From Peptoniphilus senegalensis JC140 (GTDB lineage Bacteria; Bacillota; Clostridia; Tissierellales; Peptoniphilaceae), in assembly GCF_000321025.1 (NCBI RefSeq), contig NZ_HE610717.1:439674-503673 (forward strand): DNA of 64,000 nt, given 5' to 3'. The notes under the pieces are model-generated. The model saw only the letters and a program-made list of their open reading frames with translations, searched no databases and had not been told where the DNA came from. A program made the position numbers and the translations under genes. Shown here one piece after another: positions 16,869-26,229 of the stretch (within the stretch, counting starts at the first letter, position 1; each line of letters opens with the position of its first letter).

Positions 16869-17180
16869 CTATTCAATCATTTTGAAGTGTCTCAAGGCAT
16901 CCATGATAGCTTCTTCTTTTTCAGGTGTACACTGTGGAATAATTTGTTTTTCTTTTTTAGACTTGTTGTAATGTTCTCGTAATTCTATTCCACATTTCTT
17001 TTTTATCTGTGCAATATATAATGTCGAAACTTTTAATTCAAATTTATTCCAAACATATTCTTTGATTTGAGCATATGTTGCCTTACTTTCAGCACTGGTC
17101 AAATCAAGCTCATCCAGCTCAATTTCAATATTTATATGCTTATCGACATCGAGTTTGGACAAAAGTGCTACCGTCTCACA
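16869..17180 (-). pseudogene. Displaced 3' end of rlmD, separated from the gene body by ICE B
   Basis: From the attachment core the minus strand reads HCETVALLSKLDVDK and then about 90 residues including DELDLTSAESKATYAQIKEY, VSTLYIAQIKKKCGIELRE and QCTPEKEEAIMDALRHF. HVETV-LLS is the standard RlmD C-terminus, and this extension is attached to RlmD in many clostridial genomes. Joining the core GAG at 62818-62820 to base 17174 gives AHVETVALLSKL in frame. It therefore has no start of its own and cannot be translated properly while ICE B is present. The extension may itself have been brought by an earlier element. Confidence 0.8.
17175..17177 (-). other. ICE B attachment core at the recombinase end (GAG)
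   Basis: The minus strand reads ACACATTGTGAGACGGTAGC. The recombinase stop codon TGA overlaps the core. Bases after GAG continue as the native rlmD tail. Confidence 0.7.
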
Positions 17181-18942
17181 ATGTGTTGTCTGTTGAATAG
17201 GAACACAATTTATTAACCTCGTTGCTTGACTGAGAATACAATTTATCGCCATCATTTTCCTCAACAACCTTTGCATTTTTTCTTCTGCTCTTGAATAATC
17301 GTCCGTTTTGAGAATCCTTTTTCCCTGTCTTATATATGATAGTAATCATTGCAGGATCAATATCACCATCATCATTTGTCCCACCGATTACAATTTTGTC
17401 TACTATACTTTCAAATACTGTCCTATCAAACTCTTCAAGATATTTATTAGACTCCAGTAACTTCTTAAACCCCTCAAGCCTTTTCTTCAATGCTTTTTCA
17501 TCAGTCAGTGTTACCTCTAAAGTCCTCTTTTCTTCGAGCAATTTTTCCTTGCTTATGGCTATTTCATTATATTTCTCTTGATATATCTCCATACTGATTG
17601 CTTCATTAAGTCTTAATTCTACAAGGTCTTTTTCTTTCTTCAGTATTTTATCAAGTTGATTGCTTATTTTCTTCAAGTCCTTTGCTAAGCTATTATCTTT
17701 TAGCTCTTCTTCCACAGTTTTCAAGAACTCATTTGTAATTTCTACATTATTGTGGCATACCTGACGATAGCTTTCCATAAATGCTTTTTCTATAGCTTCT
17801 TCCTCAATGCCTTTGCTATGTGGACAATATTTCTTTCCGTTTTTTGTTGCATTAACACATTGCCAAATTACCTTTGTATATTCAGAGCTTGAATGCCAAT
17901 TTCTTCTTGAAAGCATGTGTCCACAAAAACCACATTCAAGCATACTGCTAAAGGCGTATTTTCTTGAATACTTTTCTCTTTTGCCACCATTGTTAGCAAC
18001 AGTATTTCTATTTTTTGCTCTTCTTAATCTAATCCCCTGCGCCTTTTCAAAATCTTCTTCAGAAATAATAGGTTCGTGATGATTCTCAATATAGAATTTA
18101 TCTTGTTCTCCGAAGTTATCCAATCTTCTTTTTGAAATAGGATCAACAGTAAATGTTTTGCCCATAAGAAGATCGCCCTTGTATTTTTCATTCTTAATGA
18201 TTCCTAAAACAGTGGTTTCAGTCCACCTCTTATGCCCTCTTGGTGATAAATAACCTTGTTCTTCAAGCTCTCTGGAAATAACCATCCCACCAACACCTTC
18301 AAGGTATCTCCTGAAAATATATCGTACAATCTCAGCTTCTTTTTCATTGACGGAAATACTCTTGGTCTCCGGATCATAGTCATAACCTAAGCAGCCTTGA
18401 AACCCGACCATTTCTCCTCTTTCCATCTTCATTCTCAAGCCTTTTTTAACATTGGCTGAAATATTTTCCACTTCCTGTTGAGCGACTGAACTTAAAATAG
18501 TCAAAAGCAATTCGCCATCCATCGTTAATGTATTGATATTTTCTTCTTCAAAAAATACTGCAACATTGTATTCCTTCAGCTTTCTAACATATTTCAAGGT
18601 GTCTAAAGTATTTCTTGCAAATCTTGATATAGATTTTGTAATTACCATATCTATATCTCCGTTCATACAATCATTGATTAATCTTTGAAAATCAATTCTT
18701 CTGTCAACCTGTGTGCCGGTTATCGCTTCATCAGCATATATCCCCGCAAGTGTCCACTCATTATTTTGCTTTATAAAATCTGTGTAGTGTTCTACTTGAG
18801 AATTATAGCTGTTAATTTGATCTTCGGTATCCGTGCTGACTCTGCAATAAGCTGCTACCCTCTTTATTGAGCGCTCTACACAGCCTGATGCAGTTCTTTT
18901 CAGTGTGGTATCACCTTTAATAACTTTTACATCTCTTTTCAC
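17176..18942 (-). CDS. Large serine recombinase (ICE B integrase)
   Basis: The GTG 9 bases after AGGAGG is preferred as start, giving 588 residues (a longer frame reaches 19005). The resolvase domain has AAYCRVSTDTEDQINS with the catalytic Ser near residue 34 and ITKSISRFARNT; the recombinase domain follows, then a zinc ribbon (ECGFCGHML ... CPHS) and a coiled coil. Its stop codon lies in the attachment core. The location one base from the element end and the rlmD target match the integrase role. Confidence 0.93.
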   Translation of the reverse strand: MKRDVKVIKGDTTLKRTASGCVERSIKRVAAYCRVSTDTEDQINSYNSQVEHYTDFIKQNNEWTLAGIYADEAITGTQVDRRIDFQRLINDCMNGDIDMVITKSISRFARNTLDTLKYVRKLKEYNVAVFFEEENINTLTMDGELLLTILSSVAQQEVENISANVKKGLRMKMERGEMVGFQGCLGYDYDPETKSISVNEKEAEIVRYIFRRYLEGVGGMVISRELEEQGYLSPRGHKRWTETTVLGIIKNEKYKGDLLMGKTFTVDPISKRRLDNFGEQDKFYIENHHEPIISEEDFEKAQGIRLRRAKNRNTVANNGGKREKYSRKYAFSSMLECGFCGHMLSRRNWHSSSEYTKVIWQCVNATKNGKKYCPHSKGIEEEAIEKAFMESYRQVCHNNVEITNEFLKTVEEELKDNSLAKDLKKISNQLDKILKKEKDLVELRLNEAISMEIYQEKYNEIAISKEKLLEEKRTLEVTLTDEKALKKRLEGFKKLLESNKYLEEFDRTVFESIVDKIVIGGTNDDGDIDPAMITIIYKTGKKDSQNGRLFKSRRKNAKVVEENDGDKLYSQSSNEVNKLCSYSTDNTL

Positions 18943-19004
18943 TGCACCTGCCTCCTTTTTTTGTATCTTTCTATGCAGTTTTATTATACCACACTTCCAA
19001 GACA

Positions 19005-19151
19005 TTATAAATATAATTCTGTGGGAATGTTATACTTTTTCATCAATTTAATTTTTATCTTTTTATATTCAATATCGCTGAGTAAGTGCTTAGAAAGTAA
19101 CATAGACAGCATAGATAATTGGAGGCTATATTTTAATAATTCATTATTCAT
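19005..19151 (-). CDS. SHOCT-domain small protein
   Basis: The product is 48 residues: an N-terminal helix (NNELLKYSLQLSMLSMLLSK) and the SHOCT-like ending LLSDIEYKKIKIKLMKKYNI. AGGAGGAG lies 5 bases before ATG. Genes of this size and type commonly sit directly upstream of the recombinase in Tn1549-type ICEs. The function is unknown; a role in oligomerisation is suggested for SHOCT domains. Confidence 0.75.
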   Translation of the reverse strand: MNNELLKYSLQLSMLSMLLSKHLLSDIEYKKIKIKLMKKYNIPTELYL

Positions 19152-19257
19152 TTCAACTCCTCCTCATTCAAATTTATTTTTAAGTTTAATGACATTGGTA
19201 GGTGCTTGGCAGCAACATAGGAATCTCACCTCCGCCCCTTATTCCAGACGAGCCGGC

Positions 19258-19374
19258 TTAAACTATTGAAGTATCATTATCACCACTTGCTTCATCGAAC
19301 AGGTTGCCACATCTGTTTTTATGTATTCTTATTTGTCGCTCGCTTTCTTGTTTCCTTAATTTCTCAGTACTCAT
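19258..19374 (-). CDS. Small ORF, 38 residues
   Basis: The frame reads MSTEKLRKQESERQIRIHKN and ends DNDTSIV, basic then acidic. Its ATG overlaps the stop of a 15-codon upstream ORF (TTATGAG), which suggests translational coupling. No family recognised. Confidence 0.4.
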   Translation of the reverse strand: MSTEKLRKQESERQIRIHKNRCGNLFDEASGDNDTSIV

Positions 19375-19418
19375 AAAACTAAAATCCCTTTAAGCAGAAA
19401 GGTCATGGCGTAAGTCAT
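19371..19418 (-). CDS. Possible 15-codon leader peptide
   Basis: MTYAMTFLLKGILVL is preceded by TGGAGG with good spacing and ends overlapping the next start codon. A TTGACA box lies about 70 bases upstream. It may couple or attenuate expression of the small ORF, SHOCT and recombinase genes. This is a positional inference. Confidence 0.35.
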   Translation of the reverse strand: MTYAMTFLLKGILVL

Positions 19419-19542
19419 AATCCTCCACAAGTAGCTAAAGTCCTACCTTTGGTCTATTCAGTTGTCAAGGAACAAGTGCCTAATGGCATTAAGAGAGATT
19501 TTTAACTTTGACTTTTCTCAAAACACTTCTTAAATAAGAAAT

Positions 19543-19588
19543 GAGGACAGTTCTCCCTTCACTTTATAAAGGAAAATCTGCCCTCATG
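19543..19588 (-). terminator. Long imperfect hairpin after the sigma-like gene
   Basis: ATGAGGGCAG...CTGTCCTCAT pair with one G-U, extended by ATTTTCC/GGGAGAA. It sits just downstream of the sigma-like gene. The T tail is weak. It could be a terminator or an RNA element controlling the recombinase block. Confidence 0.45.
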
Positions 19589-19598
19589 CACAAGGCGA

Positions 19599-20015
19599 TT
19601 ACTTCATAAATTCTTCCAATAGCACACTTAGTTTTTTAAGAATGCTATTTTTTCGCCATTGTATAGCTTGATAGCTCACTTTCTTACCTCTCGCTATGCT
19701 TGATAGCGTTTCATCATTGAAATACAAACGCTCTATGATGTCCCTTTCCTCATCGTTTAGTTTTGATATAGCATTTCTGACTGCCTCAATCATCATCTGT
19801 GTTTCAACAATCTTTGCTACATCAACGCTTTCATCAGCGATGTTATCTACAAAATTCCCATCATGATCCAAAGAGGAAAAGAAAAGCAGGTGGTTTTTTC
19901 TGTCCACCTGCTCTAAATACTTCTCGTGTTCTTTTTCTCGCCAGTAGACTTTATAAATATCTTCACTGACTTTTACCTTTTGCCCTCTGACATAAAGGTA
20001 ATACTCTTTTGCCAT
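19599..20015 (-). CDS. Sigma-70-like regulatory protein of the ICE
   Basis: The product is 138 residues: EYYLYVRGQKVKVSEDIYKVYWREKEHEKYL at the N-terminus and a region-4-type helix-turn-helix at about 85-135 (SKLNDEERDIIERLYFNDETLSSIA ... VSYQAIQWRKNSILKKL). This architecture is standard in Tn916/Tn1549 elements, where it precedes the recombination genes. It probably acts as an activator or alternative sigma factor for excision genes. Confidence 0.83.
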   Translation of the reverse strand: MAKEYYLYVRGQKVKVSEDIYKVYWREKEHEKYLEQVDRKNHLLFFSSLDHDGNFVDNIADESVDVAKIVETQMMIEAVRNAISKLNDEERDIIERLYFNDETLSSIARGKKVSYQAIQWRKNSILKKLSVLLEEFMK

Positions 20016-20064
20016 AAAGTTTCCTCCATTTCTTTTTTGTCTATTTGTTTTTCAGACAAAAAAG

Positions 20065-20097
20065 GAGGACTCCTGCACATAAGCATAAAAAGTCCTC
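20065..20097 (-). terminator. Terminator of the cargo operon
   Basis: GAGGACT and AGTCCTC form a stem, and on the minus strand CTTTTTT follows. It lies after the last cargo gene (stop at 20293) and before the sigma-like gene. The 190 bases between it and the gene are AT-rich and hold no ORF that I can support. Confidence 0.7.
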
Positions 20098-20292
20098 GAA
20101 AACGGAAGAAACCTGTTCTTCCAAAATGTTTTAAATTTAATTGTTTATAATAATTACCGACATCAAAAAGGTCTATTATTATTTTCTATATAAATAACAG
20201 ACCCTACATAACACATAGCAATTACCTCCACTATTTAATCAAATTTTCCTTACTCGAAAAATATATATTAGAGCATTCTTTTAAAAGATCCT

Positions 20293-22116
20293 CTATACAA
20301 CAGTTAAAAACCCAAGATAATATGCCGAAAAAATCTGAGCTATAAATATTAGTAGTAATCCACTGTTTTTGATACTTCTTTCTTTGAAAATTGCATATCC
20401 TCCACATAAAATCCCTATAATACTAAAAAACCATCCGGCAATAACAATAATCATAAGTTCATGAGCAAGAATTTCATATATTGAAAACCAATGAACTATT
20501 CCGGTAATTCCAGAAACCCCAAGCATAGCTCCACAAATATATAGATACATATGATGCCGCGTACATTTCTTCCGCCTTTGTAGAGTTGAAATGATGCATA
20601 TAATCAGTAATGTTAAAAATAATAATGTGGTTGATATATAAGTTCCCAAGCTGAACAAAAATGCTATTTTTCCTTGTGTGTTAGTGGCAGGGATATAATC
20701 ATGAGCTAATCTAAAGCTCATAGAATGTACTTTGCCGTCAGCTATATTAAAAGCAAGTGTTTTTTCTTCAGGACTCGCATCCTTGCAAAAGAAAATGTTA
20801 GAATCTATTTGTTCGTAATATTGCTTTTTATCTTCAAATGGCATAGTAAGACAAAGACGATTTCCATCTGTCACCCTAATGGAAATCATTTGCATTTTCC
20901 CTTGTATTTTTCCAACATTTTTCAATGCAGAGCGGGCAGGAAGATAATCTCCGCTTAACATCTTAAGATCTAAATTTTCTTTTATCTTTTTTTCATCAGC
21001 TTCTGTATATGCAATTTTTTCCATAATCTCCGAGCAAAACTCCGTCTCCATTACATTTGTCAATATTAAAATTGCTCTCTCATTTTTTGGCTCTACCCAT
21101 ATTTGTGTTTTGAACCCGTATGTTCCCCCTTCATGTCCATGTATTTCCGGATTATTCACATATTGCCAGAAGCCATGAGACAAACCGGAATTTGCACCAT
21201 AGGAGCGATAGGTTTCTGTAAACATATCTTTTTTAGTATGAGGATTATTAAACAACAGATTATCTTTGTCATGATTTTTAGCCAGCTCTTGTGCATAATT
21301 CAATAAATCTCCGGCTGAGCCATTCATTCCACCAGCAGGGTACATTCTTAAATACATATTCGGTTCTTTTCGGAATCCCTTTTCAGAAAAAGAATAACCG
21401 ACTGCCTTTCTTGCCAAAATCGTAGGATTGTCATTCTGAAATGGACCTATCGATGTATTGTTCATATCTAAAGGTTTCAAAATATGTTCATTTACATATT
21501 CTTTGTAATTTTGACCGCTCGCTCTCTCTACAATAAATGCAGCTAATGCAGCACCCCAATTAGAATATGCGCTTACCTTGCCCGGTGAAAATACCTGTTC
21601 GGGTTGATATGAGGACAAGACTTCGGCTAATGCAAATTCCTTATCACTTTCAAAATAGCGCAGGTTAATAAGCTGATCCTCGAAACCCGCCGTATGATTC
21701 ATGAGATGGAGCATTGTAATAGGTGTATCATAATGCAAATTTTTCAAAAAACCTTTTGGTAAATAATTGCGGATATCCGCATTCAAATCAATTTTTCCTT
21801 CTTCACTTAATTGCATTACACTCACCCATATAAAGGTTTTTGATATTGAGCCCCATTCAAAAACTGTGTTCTCAGGATTCATAGGTATATTTTTTTCTAA
21901 ATCAGCATATCCGTAGGTTTTTGAAAACACAATTTCTCCGTGTTCAGATACAATAACACATGCACCCGGAACACTTTTACCTATATACGCATCCGCAACT
22001 TTATCAATAACAGTTTCGTAATGTTCAGTTTCTTCCGCAGCAAAAATAAAGGAACGCGGAAATAAAACGACAAAGGCAAAAGCAATGAAATAACTCAAAA
22101 TGAAGATTTTTTTCAT
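20293..22116 (-). CDS. Membrane-anchored serine hydrolase, class C beta-lactamase fold (CubicO/PBP-like)
   Basis: The product is 607 residues. A signal peptide or anchor (about 1-27) is followed by the catalytic domain: SISK near residue 91, YSN near 184, and HEGGTYG near 330 in place of the KTG box. A small beta domain follows, and the last about 160 residues hold four membrane helices. It acts outside the membrane on an acyl, ester or amide bond. Relatives include FmtA-like esterases and D-aminopeptidases. Its ATG overlaps the MATE stop, so it is the last gene of the cargo operon. A resistance role is not implied. Confidence 0.85.
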   Translation of the reverse strand: MKKIFILSYFIAFAFVVLFPRSFIFAAEETEHYETVIDKVADAYIGKSVPGACVIVSEHGEIVFSKTYGYADLEKNIPMNPENTVFEWGSISKTFIWVSVMQLSEEGKIDLNADIRNYLPKGFLKNLHYDTPITMLHLMNHTAGFEDQLINLRYFESDKEFALAEVLSSYQPEQVFSPGKVSAYSNWGAALAAFIVERASGQNYKEYVNEHILKPLDMNNTSIGPFQNDNPTILARKAVGYSFSEKGFRKEPNMYLRMYPAGGMNGSAGDLLNYAQELAKNHDKDNLLFNNPHTKKDMFTETYRSYGANSGLSHGFWQYVNNPEIHGHEGGTYGFKTQIWVEPKNERAILILTNVMETEFCSEIMEKIAYTEADEKKIKENLDLKMLSGDYLPARSALKNVGKIQGKMQMISIRVTDGNRLCLTMPFEDKKQYYEQIDSNIFFCKDASPEEKTLAFNIADGKVHSMSFRLAHDYIPATNTQGKIAFLFSLGTYISTTLLFLTLLIICIISTLQRRKKCTRHHMYLYICGAMLGVSGITGIVHWFSIYEILAHELMIIVIAGWFFSIIGILCGGYAIFKERSIKNSGLLLIFIAQIFSAYYLGFLTVV

Positions 22117-23492
22117 GATATTTCGCCAACTTTCACCTTGCTTATTTCCTGTGCAAGCTTAATGAGATGCTTGTATTCACTAATTAGCAATATAATTGCA
22201 ATCAAAATTATAACGACATCATTCAAAGGCAACGCCAACCATACTCCGAGAACATTTCCGTTCAGAAAACGAGGCAATATCAATACTAAAGGGACTACAA
22301 GTACAAGTTGCCTTAGTATAACCAATACTCCTGCCTGTTTTGCTTTCCCGATAGCCTGAAAATAAGTGACTGTCATTATGAGCATGCCATAGGTAGGAAA
22401 TATGCAGTACATAAGTCTAAAATTAGATAATCCTGAACTTACGATAGCTGAATCGGTAATAAATGCAGATAATATCTGCACTGAAAAAATTTCGATTATG
22501 GCAAAGAAAAATCCGGCAAGACAAGTCGAACCTATAATAAATACATTCGTAAGTTTTTTAACCCTTATATATTCTTTTGCTCCGAAATTTGTTCCGACAG
22601 CGGGCTGCATCCCTTGACTCATTCCCCATATCGGAACAAATGCAAGCTGCATAACTCTTTGAGCGGCTCCCATAAGAGCTATTTGCTTTTCTCCGCCAAA
22701 ATGCACTGCCGTATTATATACAACTGTCATTTGAACCAACATCATAATTTGCATGAGCATAGCGCTCATTCCCACGGAAAAAATTTCAGGTAATAAATCT
22801 TTTGCAGGTTTTATCCCATGAAAACGAACCACCGGACTTTTTTTCAAGAAGTATATTAAGGTGACCAGAGCTTGACTGATTTGAGAAATTACAGTTGCAA
22901 TCGCAACGGCTTGCGGTCCCCGAGATGGCATAAGCAGAATGAATATAGGATCTAATATAATATTCAAAATAGCACCGGCCGCCATGATTCCCATTGCAAC
23001 TCCCATGCGGCCCTCTGCCCTTATTACCATATTTGCACCTTGCATAAAATTTACGAATATGGAGCCGAGATATACTGTTCTTAAATAAGAAACACCCATC
23101 TCCAGCACTTCACCGTCGGCACCAGATAAGCGTAAAAATTCAGGAGCAAATATGATACCGATAATCATAACTACTGATGATAGAATGATTACCAAGAAAG
23201 TCAAATTTCCTATAATCTTATCCACGGTTTCTTTATCTTTTTTCCCGATTGCCCGAGAAAGTACAGAGCCCGAACCTATTCCGAGAAGAACTGCAATCGC
23301 ATTATTGATCAATACAAACGGAGATGCCGCCGAAACTGCACTCATGGCATCGGTTCCTACCATTTGCCCGACATAAATTGAATCGACAAAGGCATATAAT
23401 CCTACTATCAGTTGACCCAAAATCGCCGGCAAACTAAGGCTAATCATCAATTTCCAAGGATTTTCCGTAAGCAATTTATCACGAACATCCAT
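22113..23492 (-). CDS. MATE family efflux transporter
   Basis: The product is 459 residues with twelve membrane helices. The two MATE halves begin NPWKLMISLSLPAILGQ and, near residue 235, FSVGMSAMLMQIM. VDSIYVGQMVG in helix 1-2 and AVGTNFGAKE are typical. It exports organic cations or other small molecules using Na+ or H+. Gene position between ECF ATPase and serine hydrolase suggests it exports something related to the operon's substrate. Confidence 0.88.
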   Translation of the reverse strand: MDVRDKLLTENPWKLMISLSLPAILGQLIVGLYAFVDSIYVGQMVGTDAMSAVSAASPFVLINNAIAVLLGIGSGSVLSRAIGKKDKETVDKIIGNLTFLVIILSSVVMIIGIIFAPEFLRLSGADGEVLEMGVSYLRTVYLGSIFVNFMQGANMVIRAEGRMGVAMGIMAAGAILNIILDPIFILLMPSRGPQAVAIATVISQISQALVTLIYFLKKSPVVRFHGIKPAKDLLPEIFSVGMSAMLMQIMMLVQMTVVYNTAVHFGGEKQIALMGAAQRVMQLAFVPIWGMSQGMQPAVGTNFGAKEYIRVKKLTNVFIIGSTCLAGFFFAIIEIFSVQILSAFITDSAIVSSGLSNFRLMYCIFPTYGMLIMTVTYFQAIGKAKQAGVLVILRQLVLVVPLVLILPRFLNGNVLGVWLALPLNDVVIILIAIILLISEYKHLIKLAQEISKVKVGEIS

Positions 23493-23518
23493 TATAAGAC
23501 CCTCCTTGTCTTTTATTT

Positions 23519-24910
23519 TTATGTTTTATCTATATTTATTCTGTATTCACAGCAAGCATCCATAAATTCCTCATCATGAGTGATTACAAAAATGGTTTTT
23601 TCTTTTTCCGTAGCCTTTTTTAGTTCCCTTGCAACCAAAAACATATTTTCGGCATCCAATCCACTGGTCGGTTCGTCAAGTATCAAAATATTTTTACCTG
23701 ATAACAGCGCACAGCATACCGCAAGTCTTTGTTTTTGTCCCCCTGACAAGGAAGCAGGATGAGAATCTTTATATTCGTACAGATGCATATCCTTAAGCAA
23801 TTTTTTTGCATCTTCTAAATTCTCTGCATCATATTTTGTTCCGAGCAAAAGTTCTTTTGAAACGCTTTCTGTAAAAAATTGTGTACCTGTGTCATTTGAA
23901 CAGTAATAGGTATGTCTGCGAAGATTTCTGTATCTTACCTTTTCACCATGAATATAAACATTACCTTCTGTTGATTTTTCAAGTCCGCTCAAAATTAAAG
24001 CTAAACTGGTTTTTCCCGCACCATTGTTGCCTGTGATGGCAGTAACACTTTTTTCATTAGCAAAAATATCCACATTTTTTAATATTTGTTTTTTATTTTT
24101 CTTGAGAGCTATCCTTTCTCCCTGTATTGCAATATTGTCCGTTCGGGGTGGGGGAATTTGGTTTGTAAAAGGTTTATTTATAATACGGCGAAGTCCCTTT
24201 GAAATGCGTTCCAAGTCATTCATTGTACTAAATTCTAAAGAAGAATATTCATGCTGTATCTGTCCGTCTTTCATATATAAATACCTGTCGGCAAGCTCTT
24301 CTGTCCAACTGAGACGATGTTCGGCAATCAGCAATGTGTATCCTGCTTTCTTTAACTGCATAAGGATGTTTTTCATTTGAGTGATGCCGTCTTTGTCCAG
24401 ATTTGCAGTCGGCTCATCAAACACAAAAACCTCCGGATGCATTGCATATACAGAAGCTACTGCTGCTCGTTGTTTTTCACCACTTGAAAGCAAATCTAAG
24501 GAAATCTTTCCTATGTTTTCCAATTTCATCTTATGAATAGCATCCTTTGTTCTTTTTTGAATTTCAAATTTTGAGAAACCGTAATTTTCACATCCAAATG
24601 CTATTTCACCCTCAAGCTCTGACGAAAAAAATTGTCTTTGAGGATCTTGAAATATGCTGCCGACAATTTTACCGATATCATAGGACGGCATCATTTCAAT
24701 ATCTTTTCCTGCAATTCGTATACTGCCTTTTTTAGTTCCTTTGTAATATTTTGGAGCAAGACCGTTGATAAGTCTGGTAATGGTCGTTTTCCCACATCCT
24801 GATTTTCCTGTCAAAACCACGCATTCACCGGCTTTTATCGCTAAATTTATATTCGTCACACCATGGTTGCTATCAGCATACTGAAAGGAAACATTCCTTA
24901 ATTCAATCAT
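23519..24910 (-). CDS. ECF transporter ATPase, two ATPase domains fused (second set)
   Basis: ATG at 24910 overlaps the EcfT stop (ATGA), giving 463 residues. Domain 1 has TGKSGCGKTT, a degenerate signature LLSSGEKQR and VFVFDEPTANLD. Domain 2 has TGNNGAGKTS, LSGGQKQR and ILILDEPTSGLD. Both Q-loops are of ECF type (QDPQRQFFSSEL). It powers vitamin- or metal-type uptake with the EcfT and S proteins encoded just upstream. Confidence 0.9.
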   Translation of the reverse strand: MIELRNVSFQYADSNHGVTNINLAIKAGECVVLTGKSGCGKTTITRLINGLAPKYYKGTKKGSIRIAGKDIEMMPSYDIGKIVGSIFQDPQRQFFSSELEGEIAFGCENYGFSKFEIQKRTKDAIHKMKLENIGKISLDLLSSGEKQRAAVASVYAMHPEVFVFDEPTANLDKDGITQMKNILMQLKKAGYTLLIAEHRLSWTEELADRYLYMKDGQIQHEYSSLEFSTMNDLERISKGLRRIINKPFTNQIPPPRTDNIAIQGERIALKKNKKQILKNVDIFANEKSVTAITGNNGAGKTSLALILSGLEKSTEGNVYIHGEKVRYRNLRRHTYYCSNDTGTQFFTESVSKELLLGTKYDAENLEDAKKLLKDMHLYEYKDSHPASLSGGQKQRLAVCCALLSGKNILILDEPTSGLDAENMFLVARELKKATEKEKTIFVITHDEEFMDACCEYRINIDKT

Positions 24911-25602
24911 ATTTTGATGCCTCCTATCCATAAATAGCCCGATACCAAAGCGAACCATAAAATCATGGCAAATATATCCGTTATTTCAATCTTGCTCTCA
25001 TAGTAGCTGCTTCTTTTTCCCGGTGATTCTCCACCTCTTGCAATAGCTGAAACGGAAAGCTGATCTGCTGTCATCAAAATTCTGACGAGCAGGGGAATCA
25101 GCACATATTCGCATGTCCTTGCGGGTGCTTGCAATATCTGTTTAATACCTGTCAGGTTTCTGTTTTTCATAGATAGATACACACTCCTTAACTCCGATTT
25201 CATGGTAGGAAAGAATCTGAATACTACAAGAACTCCCAAAATAATGGATGTGGGAAGGTGAATACTGCTTAGGAACGCTGAAATCTTTCCGGGTGGTGTT
25301 GTAACCAAATCCCATGACATCAAGAAAGCAGGAGAAAGATTCCAAAACATCAGCACATAAAATTCTGAAAAAATCAACATATGAAGTCCGCAGCGTTGTA
25401 TGGCGCAGAGCAAAATTCCCAATAAGATGTAGAATATGCCATAATTAAATACGATTTTCCATTTTCCCTGTATAATAAGATGCAAAAAAGCGACAATTGT
25501 AAGGATACAGCTGAAAATGACATCTTTTCCCATATAAATGGCTATCAGCACACAAATGAATCCCCATATTTTAGTTATGACAGCAAAAGAAATTTTCCTC
25601 AT
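24907..25602 (-). CDS. ECF transporter T component (second set)
   Basis: From ATG at 25602, which overlaps the stop of the S gene (TAATG), the product is 231 residues with about five membrane helices and the coupling-helix motifs SMKNRNL and SAIARGGES (the ARG motif). It links the S component to the fused ATPase. Confidence 0.87.
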   Translation of the reverse strand: MRKISFAVITKIWGFICVLIAIYMGKDVIFSCILTIVAFLHLIIQGKWKIVFNYGIFYILLGILLCAIQRCGLHMLIFSEFYVLMFWNLSPAFLMSWDLVTTPPGKISAFLSSIHLPTSIILGVLVVFRFFPTMKSELRSVYLSMKNRNLTGIKQILQAPARTCEYVLIPLLVRILMTADQLSVSAIARGGESPGKRSSYYESKIEITDIFAMILWFALVSGYLWIGGIKI

Positions 25603-26210
25603 TATAGAAGTCCCGTTTTTTTGAAATGCTTTCCCATAATTTTTTTCCCGGCCAGACCACCCGCAAACCCACATATCGTGGTAAAAATCACAATGAATAC
25701 AATCCATCCGGGAGTCTTATAGTAGCTGATATATGAATCTATATAATTTTGATCCATGCCACTGCTTTTTGCAAAGCTGTAATAGGTTTCCCAAAAGAAC
25801 CAAATCGGCAGTAAATTGACACCGTTATATAAAAGACTGGCAACAGTCCACGCCGCTATAATTTGTTTTGGATTTCTTTCAGAGCAATTTTTCCACAAGA
25901 TTACTTCGCATATCATACCAACCGCAACAAAGTACGGTAAAAGATACCAGTTCCCCATCAACAGATAAATCATACCGACGATACTCATATAAACAAGGCT
26001 GACAAAGTGCTTCCTTACCCGACACAAAAGCAGATAATAGACAGGTGCACATAAGAACATGGTAAAACCGATTGATAAAACCATGCTGACAAAATGATTG
26101 GCCATGCATACCATATTTACAATAAACTGGATGAGAATAAGAAAGAGACTCAACAGAGCAGCCGCAATGACATCTTTAATTTCCCATTTTAATGCTTTAT
26201 TTTTTTTCAT
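25602..26210 (-). CDS. MptD/Trep_Strep family ECF S component (second set)
   Basis: The product is 202 residues with six membrane helices, KWEIKDVIAAALLSLF at the start and a basic C-terminus GLAGKKIMGKHFKKTGLL. The tail GKK---KHF-K-G is shared with the S protein of the first set (33219-33818). The substrate of this family is unknown. Confidence 0.83.
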   Translation of the reverse strand: MKKNKALKWEIKDVIAAALLSLFLILIQFIVNMVCMANHFVSMVLSIGFTMFLCAPVYYLLLCRVRKHFVSLVYMSIVGMIYLLMGNWYLLPYFVAVGMICEVILWKNCSERNPKQIIAAWTVASLLYNGVNLLPIWFFWETYYSFAKSSGMDQNYIDSYISYYKTPGWIVFIVIFTTICGFAGGLAGKKIMGKHFKKTGLL

Positions 26211-26229
26211 TTATTTTCCTCCGTAAATA

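Noticed and set aside
20293-22116. Beta-lactam resistance gene
   Set aside because: Only the general class C/CubicO fold motifs are present; a KTG box is missing and a membrane domain is added, so resistance is not supported.
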